From the NCBI GenBank assembly GCA_037481715.1, contig JBBFLD010000004.1, positions 186,001 to 250,000 of the forward strand: 64,000 bases of DNA, read 5' to 3'. The notes under the pieces were generated by a model. The model was not told the origin of the DNA. It did not search any database and saw only the letters and a list, made by a program, of their open reading frames with translations. Both the position numbers and the translations under genes were made by a program. Shown here piece after piece: positions 8,400-17,996 of the stretch (position 1 is its first letter; the number at the start of each line of letters is the position of its first letter). The stretch comes from Rosettibacter sp037481715 (GTDB taxonomy: Bacteria > Bacteroidota > Ignavibacteria > Ignavibacteriales > Melioribacteraceae).

Positions 8400-10212
8400 T
8401 TTTGATCTTTTTCAAATTTACTAATTCACTTAAATAAGCAGGTTTTTCAATTTTGACTTTATCTTTTTTCAAATATGCTTTAATTATATCTCTTGCTATT
8501 GGAGCAGCATTAACACTTCCAAAACCTGCATTTTCAACAATTACTGCTATTGCTATTTTGGGATTTTTATATGGTGCAAATCCAATAAAAATTGCGTGGT
8601 CTTTTCCGTGTGGATTTTGAGCTGTTCCAGTTTTACCTGCAATTTCTAAATCAGGCATTCGAATGTTAGTTGCTGTTCCTGCTCCATTGACAACTCTATA
8701 CATTGCTCTTCTTACAATTTCAAACGAACGCTTACTGATTCCGGCATCAAAATATTTGGGTTTTATTTCTACGTATTTCCCTGTCTTAGTTTCAATGTAA
8801 CCCTTTAAGAAATGAGGTTTTGCTGTTTTACCATAATTAGCAATTAGTGCTGCATACTGTGCTAATTGAATTGGAGTAACACTTAGTTCTCCCTGACCAA
8901 TTCCTAAACTTACCAGAATTCCTTTACGCCATCTATCTTTCCCAAAAACTTTATCGTAGTATTCTCTTGTTGGAACAATTCCCGGGGATTCTTCACTTAT
9001 ATCTACACCTGTTTTTTTTCCAAATCCTAATTTCTTTGCATATTCTGACCATTTATCAATTCCAATTTTTAATGCCAATTGATAATAAAAAGTGTTGCAG
9101 GATTTTTCAATTGAAGTTATAATATCAACAGCTCCATGAACATGAAGACATTTGAAAAATCTATCTCCATATTGAAATCCGCCGCCGCAGTAAGTTCTGT
9201 AATTCGTATCAATTATTCCTTCTTCAAGTGCTGCAAGAGCAGAAACCATTTTGAATGTTGAACCGGGTGAATAAATTGACATTGTAGCACGGTTGAACAG
9301 TGGTCTATTTTCATCCGAGTTCAATTTTTTCCAGACTTCATTCGATGTTACAGATGCAAAATCGGAAAGGTCATACTGAGGTGAACTTAAGAATGCAAGT
9401 ATTTCACCAGTTGATGGTTCTATTGCCACAACAGCCCCACGTTTATCAACGAACAATGATTCTGCAATCATTTGTGCATCTTTATCAATAGACAGAATTA
9501 AATCATAACCTTTAATTGCAGTCTTATCATGTTTTCCATCTTTATAACTTCCAATAATCTTTTGTCGTGAATCTACTAATACATATTGTATACCTTTTTC
9601 ACCTCGGAGAAAATCTTCATAAGTTTTTTCAATTCCATTGAAACCAATTTCATCGCCCATCATGTATTCATTCTTTTTTTTCTGAAGCAATTCAGCAGGT
9701 ATTTCTTTTGTATAACCGAACATGTGAGCACCAATTACACCAAATGAATAATCTCTTTGTGTTTCAATAACATAATCAACACCTGGAAGTTTGCTCGCAT
9801 TTTCTTCATACCATGCAATTACATTAAATGGAACATCTTTGGCAATTCTTCTTGGAATATAACGAGAATATTGTTGAGTCTGCTTAAGTATTCTATCAAT
9901 GTAACCGGGTTTAACACCAAGTATTGTCTCTATGTATGGAGATAATTTTTTATCGTATGCAGCTGGAGTAATTCTAAGAGTGAATGTTGGTTTGTTGCCT
10001 ACAAGTATATTGTGATTTCTATCGTAAAAAACTCCGCGTGGGGCTATTTGATAAATTGGTTTTACACTGTTCTCGTTTGCTTTGGTAGTATAAGTTTTTT
10101 CCTGCAGTATCTGCATATTAAATAATTGCAAAACAGAAATGCTAAAAAATCCGACTATGATTACAAAAAATATTTTTGCTCTTAATGATGAACCAAAACT
10201 CGAATCGTTCAT
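8389..10212 (-). CDS. mrdA: Penicillin-binding protein 2 (elongasome transpeptidase)
   Basis: Class B penicillin-binding protein that crosslinks peptidoglycan during elongation, partner of RodA. 607 residues. It has one N-terminal membrane anchor (about 12-32), a pedestal domain starting near IAPRGVFYDRN (57-67), and a C-terminal transpeptidase with SxxK at S318-K321 (SPGSTFK), SxN at 371-373 (SCN) and KTGT at 527-530. The ATG overlaps the mreD stop by four bases (ATGA), and rodA overlaps its own 3' end, so mreD-mrdA-rodA should be one transcript with coupled translation. Confidence 0.96.
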   Translation of the reverse strand: MNDSSFGSSLRAKIFFVIIVGFFSISVLQLFNMQILQEKTYTTKANENSVKPIYQIAPRGVFYDRNHNILVGNKPTFTLRITPAAYDKKLSPYIETILGVKPGYIDRILKQTQQYSRYIPRRIAKDVPFNVIAWYEENASKLPGVDYVIETQRDYSFGVIGAHMFGYTKEIPAELLQKKKNEYMMGDEIGFNGIEKTYEDFLRGEKGIQYVLVDSRQKIIGSYKDGKHDKTAIKGYDLILSIDKDAQMIAESLFVDKRGAVVAIEPSTGEILAFLSSPQYDLSDFASVTSNEVWKKLNSDENRPLFNRATMSIYSPGSTFKMVSALAALEEGIIDTNYRTYCGGGFQYGDRFFKCLHVHGAVDIITSIEKSCNTFYYQLALKIGIDKWSEYAKKLGFGKKTGVDISEESPGIVPTREYYDKVFGKDRWRKGILVSLGIGQGELSVTPIQLAQYAALIANYGKTAKPHFLKGYIETKTGKYVEIKPKYFDAGISKRSFEIVRRAMYRVVNGAGTATNIRMPDLEIAGKTGTAQNPHGKDHAIFIGFAPYKNPKIAIAVIVENAGFGSVNAAPIARDIIKAYLKKDKVKIEKPAYLSELVNLKKIKNEN

Positions 10213-10697
10213 CTTAATTCCTTTCTTGTATTAAACACAATAACAGGCAAAGCAAAAAAAGCCGTATAAAGTCCAGGTAAAATTCCTCCTTCAAGAACAA
10301 GAGAAAAAATATTCATTTCATTATAAGAACTTGAAATGAGATTAAACAGAAAAGAGTTAATTGTAGCAGAAAGAAAAACAATTATAATAAATTCACTTGT
10401 TGCTGTATTAATCTCAATTTTATTTTCATTAAAAAAATATCCAGAAATAAATCCAGAAATTGTAAATGAAAACATAAAAGCTCCTAATAAACCACCTGAA
10501 ATTAAATCGAAAATAAAGCCAAGAATAAAACCTAACAGTGTTCCATACATCTGACCATTCTTCAATGTAAAAAAGCAAATTAAAATAATTATCAGATTAG
10601 GAGTGATTGCATCAATTGATACAAGAGGAATTACTACAAGTTGAACAGAAGCAAGAGGAATAAAAAGCAATATTGATTTAATAAAATTCCAGAGCAT
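10209..10697 (-). CDS. mreD: Rod shape-determining protein MreD
   Basis: Small integral membrane protein of the elongasome, 162 residues with about five to six hydrophobic helices. Sequence is poorly conserved in this family; the call rests on length, topology, the FILGFIFDLISGGLLGAFMF type stretch (about 57-76) typical of MreD, and position exactly between mreC and mrdA. It starts 2 bases after the mreC stop, and its stop overlaps the mrdA start. Confidence 0.9.
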   Translation of the reverse strand: MLWNFIKSILLFIPLASVQLVVIPLVSIDAITPNLIIILICFFTLKNGQMYGTLLGFILGFIFDLISGGLLGAFMFSFTISGFISGYFFNENKIEINTATSEFIIIVFLSATINSFLFNLISSSYNEMNIFSLVLEGGILPGLYTAFFALPVIVFNTRKELR

Positions 10698-10699
10698 AA

Positions 10700-11530
10700 T
10701 TATTTCTTCAATAAATTCATTTCTAATTTGTTTATTTGTTTGCTTGGAACAATTTTCATTACGAATAAATTATCAACAGCATTAATATCAACAAATGGCT
10801 TTACGCTTAAATGATGAAGTAACCCAATTGGCACTGATTCACGTTTTGAAACAATTCCAACAGGAATATGTGGTGGAAAAATTGTACTGAAATCTGAAGT
10901 AACAACACTATCTCCAACTTTAATTTCATAATGTGAGGGAATATTTTTTATTATTAATTCATTTCCATTCCAGCTTAACACTCCATCGATATTTAATCTT
11001 TCAATTGTTACAGCTGTATTGAGATTATTGTTGTATAATGTTCTAACCACAGAAAAATTTTTTGAAGTATCGACAACAATGCCAATCAAACCTTTATCAT
11101 TAATAACAGGCATACCAATTAAAACACCATCATCAGAACCTCGATTAATAATAAAATTACCTTGATTTTTATTCACAAGTTTTGAAATCACATCAGCATA
11201 CAGCAATTGAATTTTGCTTGTATCTCTAAAATTTAGCATTGAACGAAGATTTTCATTTTCAAGTCCTTTATTTCTAAGTTTATTTATTTCAAGCATCAAT
11301 CTGGCATTTTCTTCTTCAAGTTCTTTTAATGAATAATCATTTTTAAGAAAAGACAAAGGATAATTTAGAATCTTATTGAAGAAAGCAAAATTTCCAAATG
11401 CAAATGTTCGAATTCTTTTAACTGCAGGTTTTTCGTTAGTTGAAAGCAGAGAAATACTTATTATTGAAAGGACGGCAACTAAAAAGTATTCTTTGAAGTT
11501 ATTTATAATTCTTCGTAAAAAATTTATCAT
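10700..11530 (-). CDS. mreC: Rod shape-determining protein MreC
   Basis: Periplasmic scaffold of the elongasome that activates PBP2. 276 residues. One membrane segment (about 13-30) is followed by a coiled coil near 66-95 (LKELEEENARLMLEINKLRN), then the beta-barrel domains with GLIGIVVDTSKNFSVVRTL and a hallmark VVTSDFSTIFPPHIPVGIV near 228-246. The ATG overlaps the mreB stop by one base (TGATG), so the two are translationally coupled. Confidence 0.94.
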   Translation of the reverse strand: MINFLRRIINNFKEYFLVAVLSIISISLLSTNEKPAVKRIRTFAFGNFAFFNKILNYPLSFLKNDYSLKELEEENARLMLEINKLRNKGLENENLRSMLNFRDTSKIQLLYADVISKLVNKNQGNFIINRGSDDGVLIGMPVINDKGLIGIVVDTSKNFSVVRTLYNNNLNTAVTIERLNIDGVLSWNGNELIIKNIPSHYEIKVGDSVVTSDFSTIFPPHIPVGIVSKRESVPIGLLHHLSVKPFVDINAVDNLFVMKIVPSKQINKLEMNLLKK

Positions 11531-12555
11531 CAGTAAGTTCTTTTACGTATAAACACCTTTGAATATTTATTCAAATTTTCTAATGCTTTTCCAGTTCCTC
11601 GAACCACAGCAGTTAATGGGTCATCTGCAACATGAACTGGCAAATTAGTTTCCATTCTTATTCTTTCATCGAGTCCTTTAAGTAGTGCACCGCCGCCTGT
11701 AAGCATAACACCGCGGTCGAGGATATCGGCAGAAAGTTCTGGTGGAGTTCTTTCGAGAGTTTGACGCACAGCTTCTACAATTTGTGTAATACTTTCATTC
11801 AATGCTTCTCGAATTTCAACAGAGCTTACCTCTGTAGTTTTTGGTATACCACCAACTAAATCTCTTCCTTTAACTTGAATTGTAATTTCTTCTTTCAAAG
11901 GTACTGCAGAACCAACCTCACATTTAATTGCTTCGGCAGTCCTTTCTCCAATTAATAAGTTATAATTTTTCTTAAAGAACTGCATAATTGCGTTGTTCAT
12001 TTCATCGCCGGCAATTCGAATTGATTCTTCATTAACAATTCCACCAAGAGCTATAACAGCTATTTCTGTAGTGCCACCTCCGATATCAATAATCATGTTG
12101 CCAACTGGAGCTTCTACATCAATGCCAATTCCAATAGCTGCAGCCATCGGTTCGGCAATAAGGTGAACTTCTTTTGCCCCGGCATGTTCTGCAGCATCTC
12201 TTACCGCACGCTTTTCTACTTCTGTTACTCCGCTTGGAACAGCAATTACTATTCTTTTTGATGTAAATGTATTTGGTGTTACTTTTTTTATAAAAGCACG
12301 AATCATTCCTTCTGCAATTTCAAAGTCGGCAATAACCCCATCGCGCATTGGTCTTGTTACTCTTATATCGCGATGTTCCCTGCCCTGCATTTCTTTTGCT
12401 TTATTTCCAAGTTCAATAATTCTTTTTGTGTTCCTGTCAAATGCTACTATTGATGGTTCATTCAAAACTATTCCTTTTCCTTTGATATAAATTAAAGTAT
12501 TTGCAGTACCAAGGTCGATTGCAACATCTGTTGTAAATAAATCAAATAATCCCAT
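11530..12555 (-). CDS. mreB: Actin-like rod shape protein MreB
   Basis: Bacterial actin homologue that guides lateral cell-wall synthesis at the inner membrane. 341 residues, full length. Actin-fold motifs are clear: phosphate 1 region VAIDLGTANTLIY (about 12-24), connect/phosphate 2 region MIIDIGGGTTEIAV (near 154-167), and the adenosine motif VMLTGGGALLKGLDE (near 283-297). The start ATG has a good AGAGGA ribosome-binding site eight bases upstream. It lies 8 bases downstream of purH and 1 base overlaps mreC. The cell is therefore expected to be rod-shaped or filamentous. Confidence 0.97.
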   Translation of the reverse strand: MGLFDLFTTDVAIDLGTANTLIYIKGKGIVLNEPSIVAFDRNTKRIIELGNKAKEMQGREHRDIRVTRPMRDGVIADFEIAEGMIRAFIKKVTPNTFTSKRIVIAVPSGVTEVEKRAVRDAAEHAGAKEVHLIAEPMAAAIGIGIDVEAPVGNMIIDIGGGTTEIAVIALGGIVNEESIRIAGDEMNNAIMQFFKKNYNLLIGERTAEAIKCEVGSAVPLKEEITIQVKGRDLVGGIPKTTEVSSVEIREALNESITQIVEAVRQTLERTPPELSADILDRGVMLTGGGALLKGLDERIRMETNLPVHVADDPLTAVVRGTGKALENLNKYSKVFIRKRTY

Positions 12556-12563
12556 AGTTCCTC

Positions 12564-14081
12564 TTAATGTTTAAAATTTCTGATTCCAGTAAAAATCATT
12601 GAAATATTTTTTTCATTTGCGGCTTTGATTACTTCATCATCACGCACAGAGCCTCCAGGTTGAATTATTGCTGTTATTCCATGAGATGCTATTTCAAGCA
12701 AACCATCAGCAAAGGGAAAAAATGCATCAGAGGCAGCAACTGCTCCATTTAAGTCATGTCCAAATTCTTTTGCCTTCATTGCAGCTATTTTTGCAGAATC
12801 TAACCGAGACATTTGACCAGCTCCAACTCCAATTGCTTTTTTATCTTTTACAAAAACTATTGCATTAGATTTTGTATGCTTGCAAACTACCCATGCAAAT
12901 TTTATATCCTCAAGTTCTTTTTCGCTGCACTTTCTTTCTGTTACATATTTCAACATTGAGTCATCAAGTTTAGAGTTGTCTTTCTCCTGAACAAGCAAAC
13001 CTCCAGGAACACTTTTTATTAATAACTCATCTTTATCAAGATTTTTTTTCACTTTAATTAATCTACGATTTTTTTTCGTCTTTAACTTTTCTAAGGCACT
13101 ATCTGAATAAGATGGTGCACAAATAATTTCAAGAAATATTTCATTTAATTTTTCTGCTGTATTTTCATCCACTTCTGAATTAAAAGCTACAATACCGCCG
13201 AATGCAGAAACGGGGTCACACGATAAAGCTTTTTCATACGCATCTTTTGTATTATCACCTATTGCAGCACCACATGGATTTGTATGCTTTATAATTGCAC
13301 AGCCATGCTTCTCCATTTCCATTACAAGTTCAACTGCTGCTGTCAAGTCAACAATATTGTTGTAAGAAAGTTCTTTTCCATGAAGCACTTCAAAATAATC
13401 TTCGAAGTTTCCAAACAAGTAAGCTTTTTGATGAGGATTTTCTCCATATCTCAAATCAAATGAAGATTTATAATTCAATCTAATTTCTGTTTTAGGTTGA
13501 TTAAATTCTTTCTCGAAATAATTTGCTATTAATGTATCGTAATATGATGTGTAGGCAAAGGCAGCATAAGCTAATTTTTCTCTTGTAGCCAAACTAATTT
13601 CGCCTTTTTTTAATTCTTCTATGAATTCATCATATTGCTCTGGATTTGTAAGCACAGAAACATATTTATAATTTTTTGCTGCTGCACGAATTAAACTTGG
13701 TCCTCCAATATCTATGTTTTCAATTTTTTCTTCGAGTGAAATATCATCACGATTAACAACTTTTGGGAATGGATAAAGATTTACACAAACAATATCAATT
13801 GGAAGAATATTATTTTCTTCAGCTTGGATTTTGTCTGTTGGATTATCTCTTCTCATCAATATTCCGCCAAATATTTTGGGATTCAGAGTTTTAACTCTTC
13901 CCGAAAATATTTCTGGATAAGAAGTAAATGAACTTATTTCGATGCAGTTAATTTTATTTTCTATCAAAAGTTTTGCTGTATTGCCTGTTGCAAGTATCTT
14001 ATAGTTGAGCAGATTTAATTCTTTTGCAAATTCAATAATTTTTGTTTTATCCGATACACTTATTAAAGCTAACTTTTCCAA
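12564..14081 (-). CDS. purH: Bifunctional AICAR formyltransferase/IMP cyclohydrolase
   Basis: Carries out the last two steps of IMP synthesis. 505 residues, normal length. The N-terminal IMP cyclohydrolase (MGS-like) domain starts with LALISVSDKTKIIEFAKELN and contains ILATGNTAKLL and SGRVKTLNPKIFGGILMRRD; the C-terminal formyltransferase domain contains AIIKHTNPCGAAIGD, DPVSAFGGIVAFN and SDAFFPFADGLLEIA. The start codon is TTG at 14081, supported by a GGAG ribosome-binding site about six bases upstream and by the family start; a nearby ATG is out of frame. It follows purN by 13 bases. Confidence 0.96.
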   Translation of the reverse strand: MEKLALISVSDKTKIIEFAKELNLLNYKILATGNTAKLLIENKINCIEISSFTSYPEIFSGRVKTLNPKIFGGILMRRDNPTDKIQAEENNILPIDIVCVNLYPFPKVVNRDDISLEEKIENIDIGGPSLIRAAAKNYKYVSVLTNPEQYDEFIEELKKGEISLATREKLAYAAFAYTSYYDTLIANYFEKEFNQPKTEIRLNYKSSFDLRYGENPHQKAYLFGNFEDYFEVLHGKELSYNNIVDLTAAVELVMEMEKHGCAIIKHTNPCGAAIGDNTKDAYEKALSCDPVSAFGGIVAFNSEVDENTAEKLNEIFLEIICAPSYSDSALEKLKTKKNRRLIKVKKNLDKDELLIKSVPGGLLVQEKDNSKLDDSMLKYVTERKCSEKELEDIKFAWVVCKHTKSNAIVFVKDKKAIGVGAGQMSRLDSAKIAAMKAKEFGHDLNGAVAASDAFFPFADGLLEIASHGITAIIQPGGSVRDDEVIKAANEKNISMIFTGIRNFKH

Positions 14082-14094
14082 TTTTGCTCCATAT

Positions 14095-14706
14095 TTATTC
14101 TAATATTATAACTCGATTATTTTCTAATCTAATTTTGTCATCTGCGAATTTTTCTACAACAAATGGAAGAAGTTCATGTTCAATTTTCAATACTCTCTCT
14201 GCAATTTCCTCTGGAGTTTTAACATCGCTGATATCAACTGCTTTTTGAGCAATAATTTTTCCATTATCATAAATTTTATCTACAAAGTGAACAGTTGCAC
14301 CAGAAACTTTAGCAGAAGAATCGAATACTGCTTTATGCACATTAATTCCATACATTCCTTTACCGCCAAAAGAAGGAAGCAATGCAGGATGTATATTTAT
14401 TATTCTATTTTCGAAAGCATCAACAAATTCATCTGGGATTTTTTTTAGAAATCCTGCCAAAACTATTAATCCTGCATTCATACTTTTTAGTTTATCAATC
14501 AATTGAGAATAAGTAATAAAATTCTCTTTTTCTTTTGTGCTCACAAAAAAAACTGGAATATTTTTTTCTTCAGCAAATTTAATTGCAGGGCAATCTAATC
14601 TATCACTAACAATTGCAATAATTTCGGCTTTCGATTTGGGTACTTTTTCATAAACAGCTCTTAAGTTTGAACCCCGTCCTGATACAAACACTGCAATTTT
14701 CAACAT
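14095..14706 (-). CDS. purN: Phosphoribosylglycinamide formyltransferase
   Basis: Folate-dependent GAR transformylase, third step of purine synthesis. 203 residues. The start KIAVFVSGRGSNLRAV binds the phosphoribosyl group. The formyl transfer site is present as RIINIHPALLPSFGGKGMYG (Asn/His pair, about 105-124) and GATVHFVDKIYDNGKIIAQ (with the conserved Asp). It stands 13 bases before purH, a common pairing, and 61 bases after the TPR gene in the same minus-strand run. Confidence 0.95.
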   Translation of the reverse strand: MLKIAVFVSGRGSNLRAVYEKVPKSKAEIIAIVSDRLDCPAIKFAEEKNIPVFFVSTKEKENFITYSQLIDKLKSMNAGLIVLAGFLKKIPDEFVDAFENRIINIHPALLPSFGGKGMYGINVHKAVFDSSAKVSGATVHFVDKIYDNGKIIAQKAVDISDVKTPEEIAERVLKIEHELLPFVVEKFADDKIRLENNRVIILE

Positions 14707-14767
14707 AATTTTATTCTTATTAAAAATTATCTAAAATGAAATGAATAATCAATGAACTCATTTAGAA

Positions 14768-16267
14768 TCAATTTTTTCTATAAATTTTTCTTTTAAGATT
14801 TTCTATCAAGGACTGAATATAATCTCTGAACTCATAATCATTATTTTCTTCAGCTGCTGCAAGATATTTTTTTGCTTCTTCTTTATCATTCAAGAAATAT
14901 TTTGATTTAGCTATTATAAAATTTGCGAATGGAACAGTCCATTTTTCTCTTTGGCTTTTCAATTCTAAAACATCTTCTGCAAATTTTACTGCATCTTTTA
15001 AATTCCCAAGATAAAGTGATGCTTCGCTCAAGTAAATCAGTGCAAGATTTTTTCTGCCATTGCTTATAGATTCAATTTTAGATTTAATGCTGTCATAAGC
15101 AATTTTGTACCAGCCGGCATCAATATAATTTTTCATTCGAATCAGAAACAAATCGACCTGAGAAATTCCTTTTTCAATAAAATATCCACTTTTTTCCTTT
15201 GCATAAGAATCTTCAAATAAATCGGGATTTCCTTCATCAACTTTATTGAGATAATTTTTATACTCATCTTCATCATTCAACATTTTAAAACTTATTGCTA
15301 ATTGAAATGTTGCACTTCCTTTCAAATCAGGTTCTCTTGTAGTTTCAAGGAATATTTTATAATGCTCAATTGCTTTTTTGAATTGATTCTTCTTGAAATA
15401 AATTTCTCCCTTTCTATAATTGGCAAGTGATGTAACCTGTGGAAAATATTTGTTATCAAGTTTTATTACTTCATTCAAAATTTTTTGAGCATTATCTAAT
15501 TTTTTATCTCGAATTAAAGTAACTGCATATTGATAGCGGAACAAGGAATTTTGGGGATATTGAGAAATGAGTTTTCTTAATAATCTATATGAGCTGTCGT
15601 ATGCTGCAAAGTAATCTGAATAAATTTTCGCAAGATGAAATTCAATTTCTGTTTTGTCGAGAACACCTTTTTTATAAGCAGTTTTTATGTAGTTTAATCC
15701 TTTGCTTTTATCTGATGAAAGACCTGTAAGGTCAACTGCCCATTTCAAAAAGTCAGGCACAAAGCTCATAGCATAATTAAAAATTCCAAGGCCAAAATAT
15801 GCATCATAGAATTTTGGATTTATCTTTAAGGTTTTTTCGTAATAATCAATAGCTTTTTTGCTGTACCAGAATGCATCAACAGAAGAATTATTAGTGGCAT
15901 TAATCATAGCTCTCCATGATGCAAGATTTCCCGCCATGTATGTTAGTCTAAAATTTTTTTCATTTACTTCAAGAAGTGAATCGATTTTATTCTGTGCGAG
16001 TTCTGCATATTTATTGAATTCATTAAAATGATGTTCATCCCTGCTACCAAGAAAGCACCAAAAATGAATTTGAGCTAAATGATAATATCCATGCGGTAAA
16101 TTTGGAGCCCTTCGAATTACACGATTAAAAATTTTCTCCGCAGAATTTATTTGCATATTGTAAGCTTTTGAAATGCCTTGTTGAATTAATTCATTAACAC
16201 TTGATTGAGCTTGGTAATTATTAAAAAGAATAATTGTTATAAAAAATGTTAACAGTAATTTTTTCAA
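14768..16267 (-). CDS. Exported TPR-repeat protein
   Basis: The open frame runs further upstream into pyrG, but the start is best placed at TTG 16267. There AAAGGAG stands about eight bases upstream, the TTG overlaps the pyrG stop as TTGA, and the product then starts with a signal peptide (MKKLLLTFFITIILFNNYQA). The mature part of this 499-residue protein is built of tetratricopeptide-like helical pairs, for example PNLPHGYYHLAQIHFW, FYDAYFGLGIFNYAM and FRYQYAVTLIRDKKLDNAQK. No enzymatic motif is seen. It sits between pyrG and purN, upstream of the mre genes. A periplasmic or outer-membrane scaffold role is possible but is inference only. Confidence 0.82.
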   Translation of the reverse strand: MKKLLLTFFITIILFNNYQAQSSVNELIQQGISKAYNMQINSAEKIFNRVIRRAPNLPHGYYHLAQIHFWCFLGSRDEHHFNEFNKYAELAQNKIDSLLEVNEKNFRLTYMAGNLASWRAMINATNNSSVDAFWYSKKAIDYYEKTLKINPKFYDAYFGLGIFNYAMSFVPDFLKWAVDLTGLSSDKSKGLNYIKTAYKKGVLDKTEIEFHLAKIYSDYFAAYDSSYRLLRKLISQYPQNSLFRYQYAVTLIRDKKLDNAQKILNEVIKLDNKYFPQVTSLANYRKGEIYFKKNQFKKAIEHYKIFLETTREPDLKGSATFQLAISFKMLNDEDEYKNYLNKVDEGNPDLFEDSYAKEKSGYFIEKGISQVDLFLIRMKNYIDAGWYKIAYDSIKSKIESISNGRKNLALIYLSEASLYLGNLKDAVKFAEDVLELKSQREKWTVPFANFIIAKSKYFLNDKEEAKKYLAAAEENNDYEFRDYIQSLIENLKRKIYRKN

Positions 16268-17895
16268 TTTTTGTTTTTCTCCTTTGAAAATTGATAAGCA
16301 GCTTTCACAAATTCTCGGAAAAGAGGATGAGCTTTTGTAGCTCGAGATTTTAGTTCTGGATGAAATTGACAACCAACAAACCAAGGATGATTTTCGAGTT
16401 CAATCATCTCAACTAAATTCTCATCAGGTGAAAGTCCGCTAAATATCATACCATGTTCTTCAAGAATTGGTCTAAATTTATTATTGACTTCATAGCGATG
16501 TCTATGGCGTTCGGAGATTTTTTGTTTTTTATAAGCTTCATAAGCTTTTGTTTTCTTTTTAAGTATACAAGGATAAGCACCAAGTCTCATTGTAGCGCCT
16601 TTCATTTTTACTTTCGCCTGGTCAGGCATAATATGTATAACATTGTAAGGATTGTTTTTTGTAAATTCGGCACTGTTAGCTTTTTTAAGTCCACACACAT
16701 TTCTTGCAAATTCTATTACTGCGCATTGTAATCCAAGACAAATACCAAAGAAAGGAATTTTATTTTCACGTGCATATTGAATTGCAAGAATTTTTCCCTC
16801 AATACCTCTTTCACCAAATCCACCTGGAACAAGCAGCCCATCATAACCTTTCAAAACTGCTTCGGCTCCTTTTGCTTCAACTTCTTCAGAACTGATGAAA
16901 TCAGCTATAACTTTTACATTGTTTTCAGCTCCCGCATGAACAAATGCTTCTGAAATACTTTTATATGCATCTTTGTTTTCAACATATTTGCCACAAACAG
17001 CAATTTTAACTTCTTCGGTAGAATTTTTTATTTTATCAACAAAAGAGATCCACTCATCAAGATGGAGATTAATATCAGGTAATTTTAATTTATCCAGAAT
17101 AATTCTATCTAATTCCTGTTCATAAAGAATTAATGGGACTTCGTAAATTGTTGAACAGTCATATGCAGAGAAAACTGCTTCTGGTTTAACATTTGTAAAC
17201 AAAGCAATTTTATCTCGAATTTCTTTTGATAATTTTTCTTCAGAACGGCAGACTAAAATATTCGGTTGAACTCCAAGTTCCAATAAATTTTTAACACTAT
17301 GCTGAGTTGGCTTTGTTTTCATTTCACCTGCAGAAGCAATATAAGGCACAAGCGTAACATGAACGCTTATCGCATTTTTTCTTCCCATCTCGAGCATAAT
17401 CTGACGCATAGCTTCAATGAATGGAAGACTTTCGATATCACCAACAGTTCCGCCAATTTCTGTAATTATTATATCATATTTTCCTGTTTCACCAAGGAGT
17501 TTCATTCTTCTTTTTATTTCATCTGTAATATGAGGAATTACCTGAACAGTGGCTCCAAGGAAATCACCCCTTCTTTCTCTTGTTATTACTTCATAGTAAA
17601 CTTGTCCAGTTGTAGTATTATTTGCACGCGACATATCCACATCAAGAAATCTTTCATAATGACCTAAATCTAAATCAGTTTCTGCTCCATCGTCTGTTAC
17701 ATAAACTTCACCATGCTGGAATGGATTCATGGTGCCAGGGTCAACGTTAATGTATGGGTCAAATTTTTGAATGGTGACACTATAGCCACGGAGCTTCAAT
17801 AAAAGACCAATTGATGAAGCTGTTATTCCTTTTCCTAACGAAGAAACAACGCCTCCTGTTATAAAAATATACTTAACTTTCTTTTTGTGGGACAT
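16264..17895 (-). CDS. pyrG: CTP synthase
   Basis: Makes CTP from UTP using glutamine. 543 residues, full length. The N-terminal synthetase domain starts with KYIFITGGVVSSLGKGITAS (P-loop) and contains DPYINVDPGTMNPFQHGEV and ITEIGGTVGDIESLPF. The C-terminal class I glutamine amidotransferase has FFGICLGLQCAVIEFARN with the nucleophilic Cys, and GCQFHPELKSRATK with the catalytic His/Glu. It is the first gene of the eleven-gene minus-strand run. Its stop overlaps the TTG start of the TPR gene. Confidence 0.97.
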   Translation of the reverse strand: MSHKKKVKYIFITGGVVSSLGKGITASSIGLLLKLRGYSVTIQKFDPYINVDPGTMNPFQHGEVYVTDDGAETDLDLGHYERFLDVDMSRANNTTTGQVYYEVITRERRGDFLGATVQVIPHITDEIKRRMKLLGETGKYDIIITEIGGTVGDIESLPFIEAMRQIMLEMGRKNAISVHVTLVPYIASAGEMKTKPTQHSVKNLLELGVQPNILVCRSEEKLSKEIRDKIALFTNVKPEAVFSAYDCSTIYEVPLILYEQELDRIILDKLKLPDINLHLDEWISFVDKIKNSTEEVKIAVCGKYVENKDAYKSISEAFVHAGAENNVKVIADFISSEEVEAKGAEAVLKGYDGLLVPGGFGERGIEGKILAIQYARENKIPFFGICLGLQCAVIEFARNVCGLKKANSAEFTKNNPYNVIHIMPDQAKVKMKGATMRLGAYPCILKKKTKAYEAYKKQKISERHRHRYEVNNKFRPILEEHGMIFSGLSPDENLVEMIELENHPWFVGCQFHPELKSRATKAHPLFREFVKAAYQFSKEKNKN

Positions 17896-17996
17896 TAAAC
17901 TTCAATATTATGGTAGAAAATCTCGGGTTGAAAAATAACAAAAATTGTTCATTTGTCTATTAAATTTCAGAAAAGATTATCAAAAAAATTTACTTT

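Noticed and set aside
14768..16384. A longer TPR protein starting at 16384 inside pyrG
   Set aside because: The extra 39 residues overlap pyrG and lack a signal peptide, while TTG 16267 has AAAGGAG and starts a proper signal sequence.
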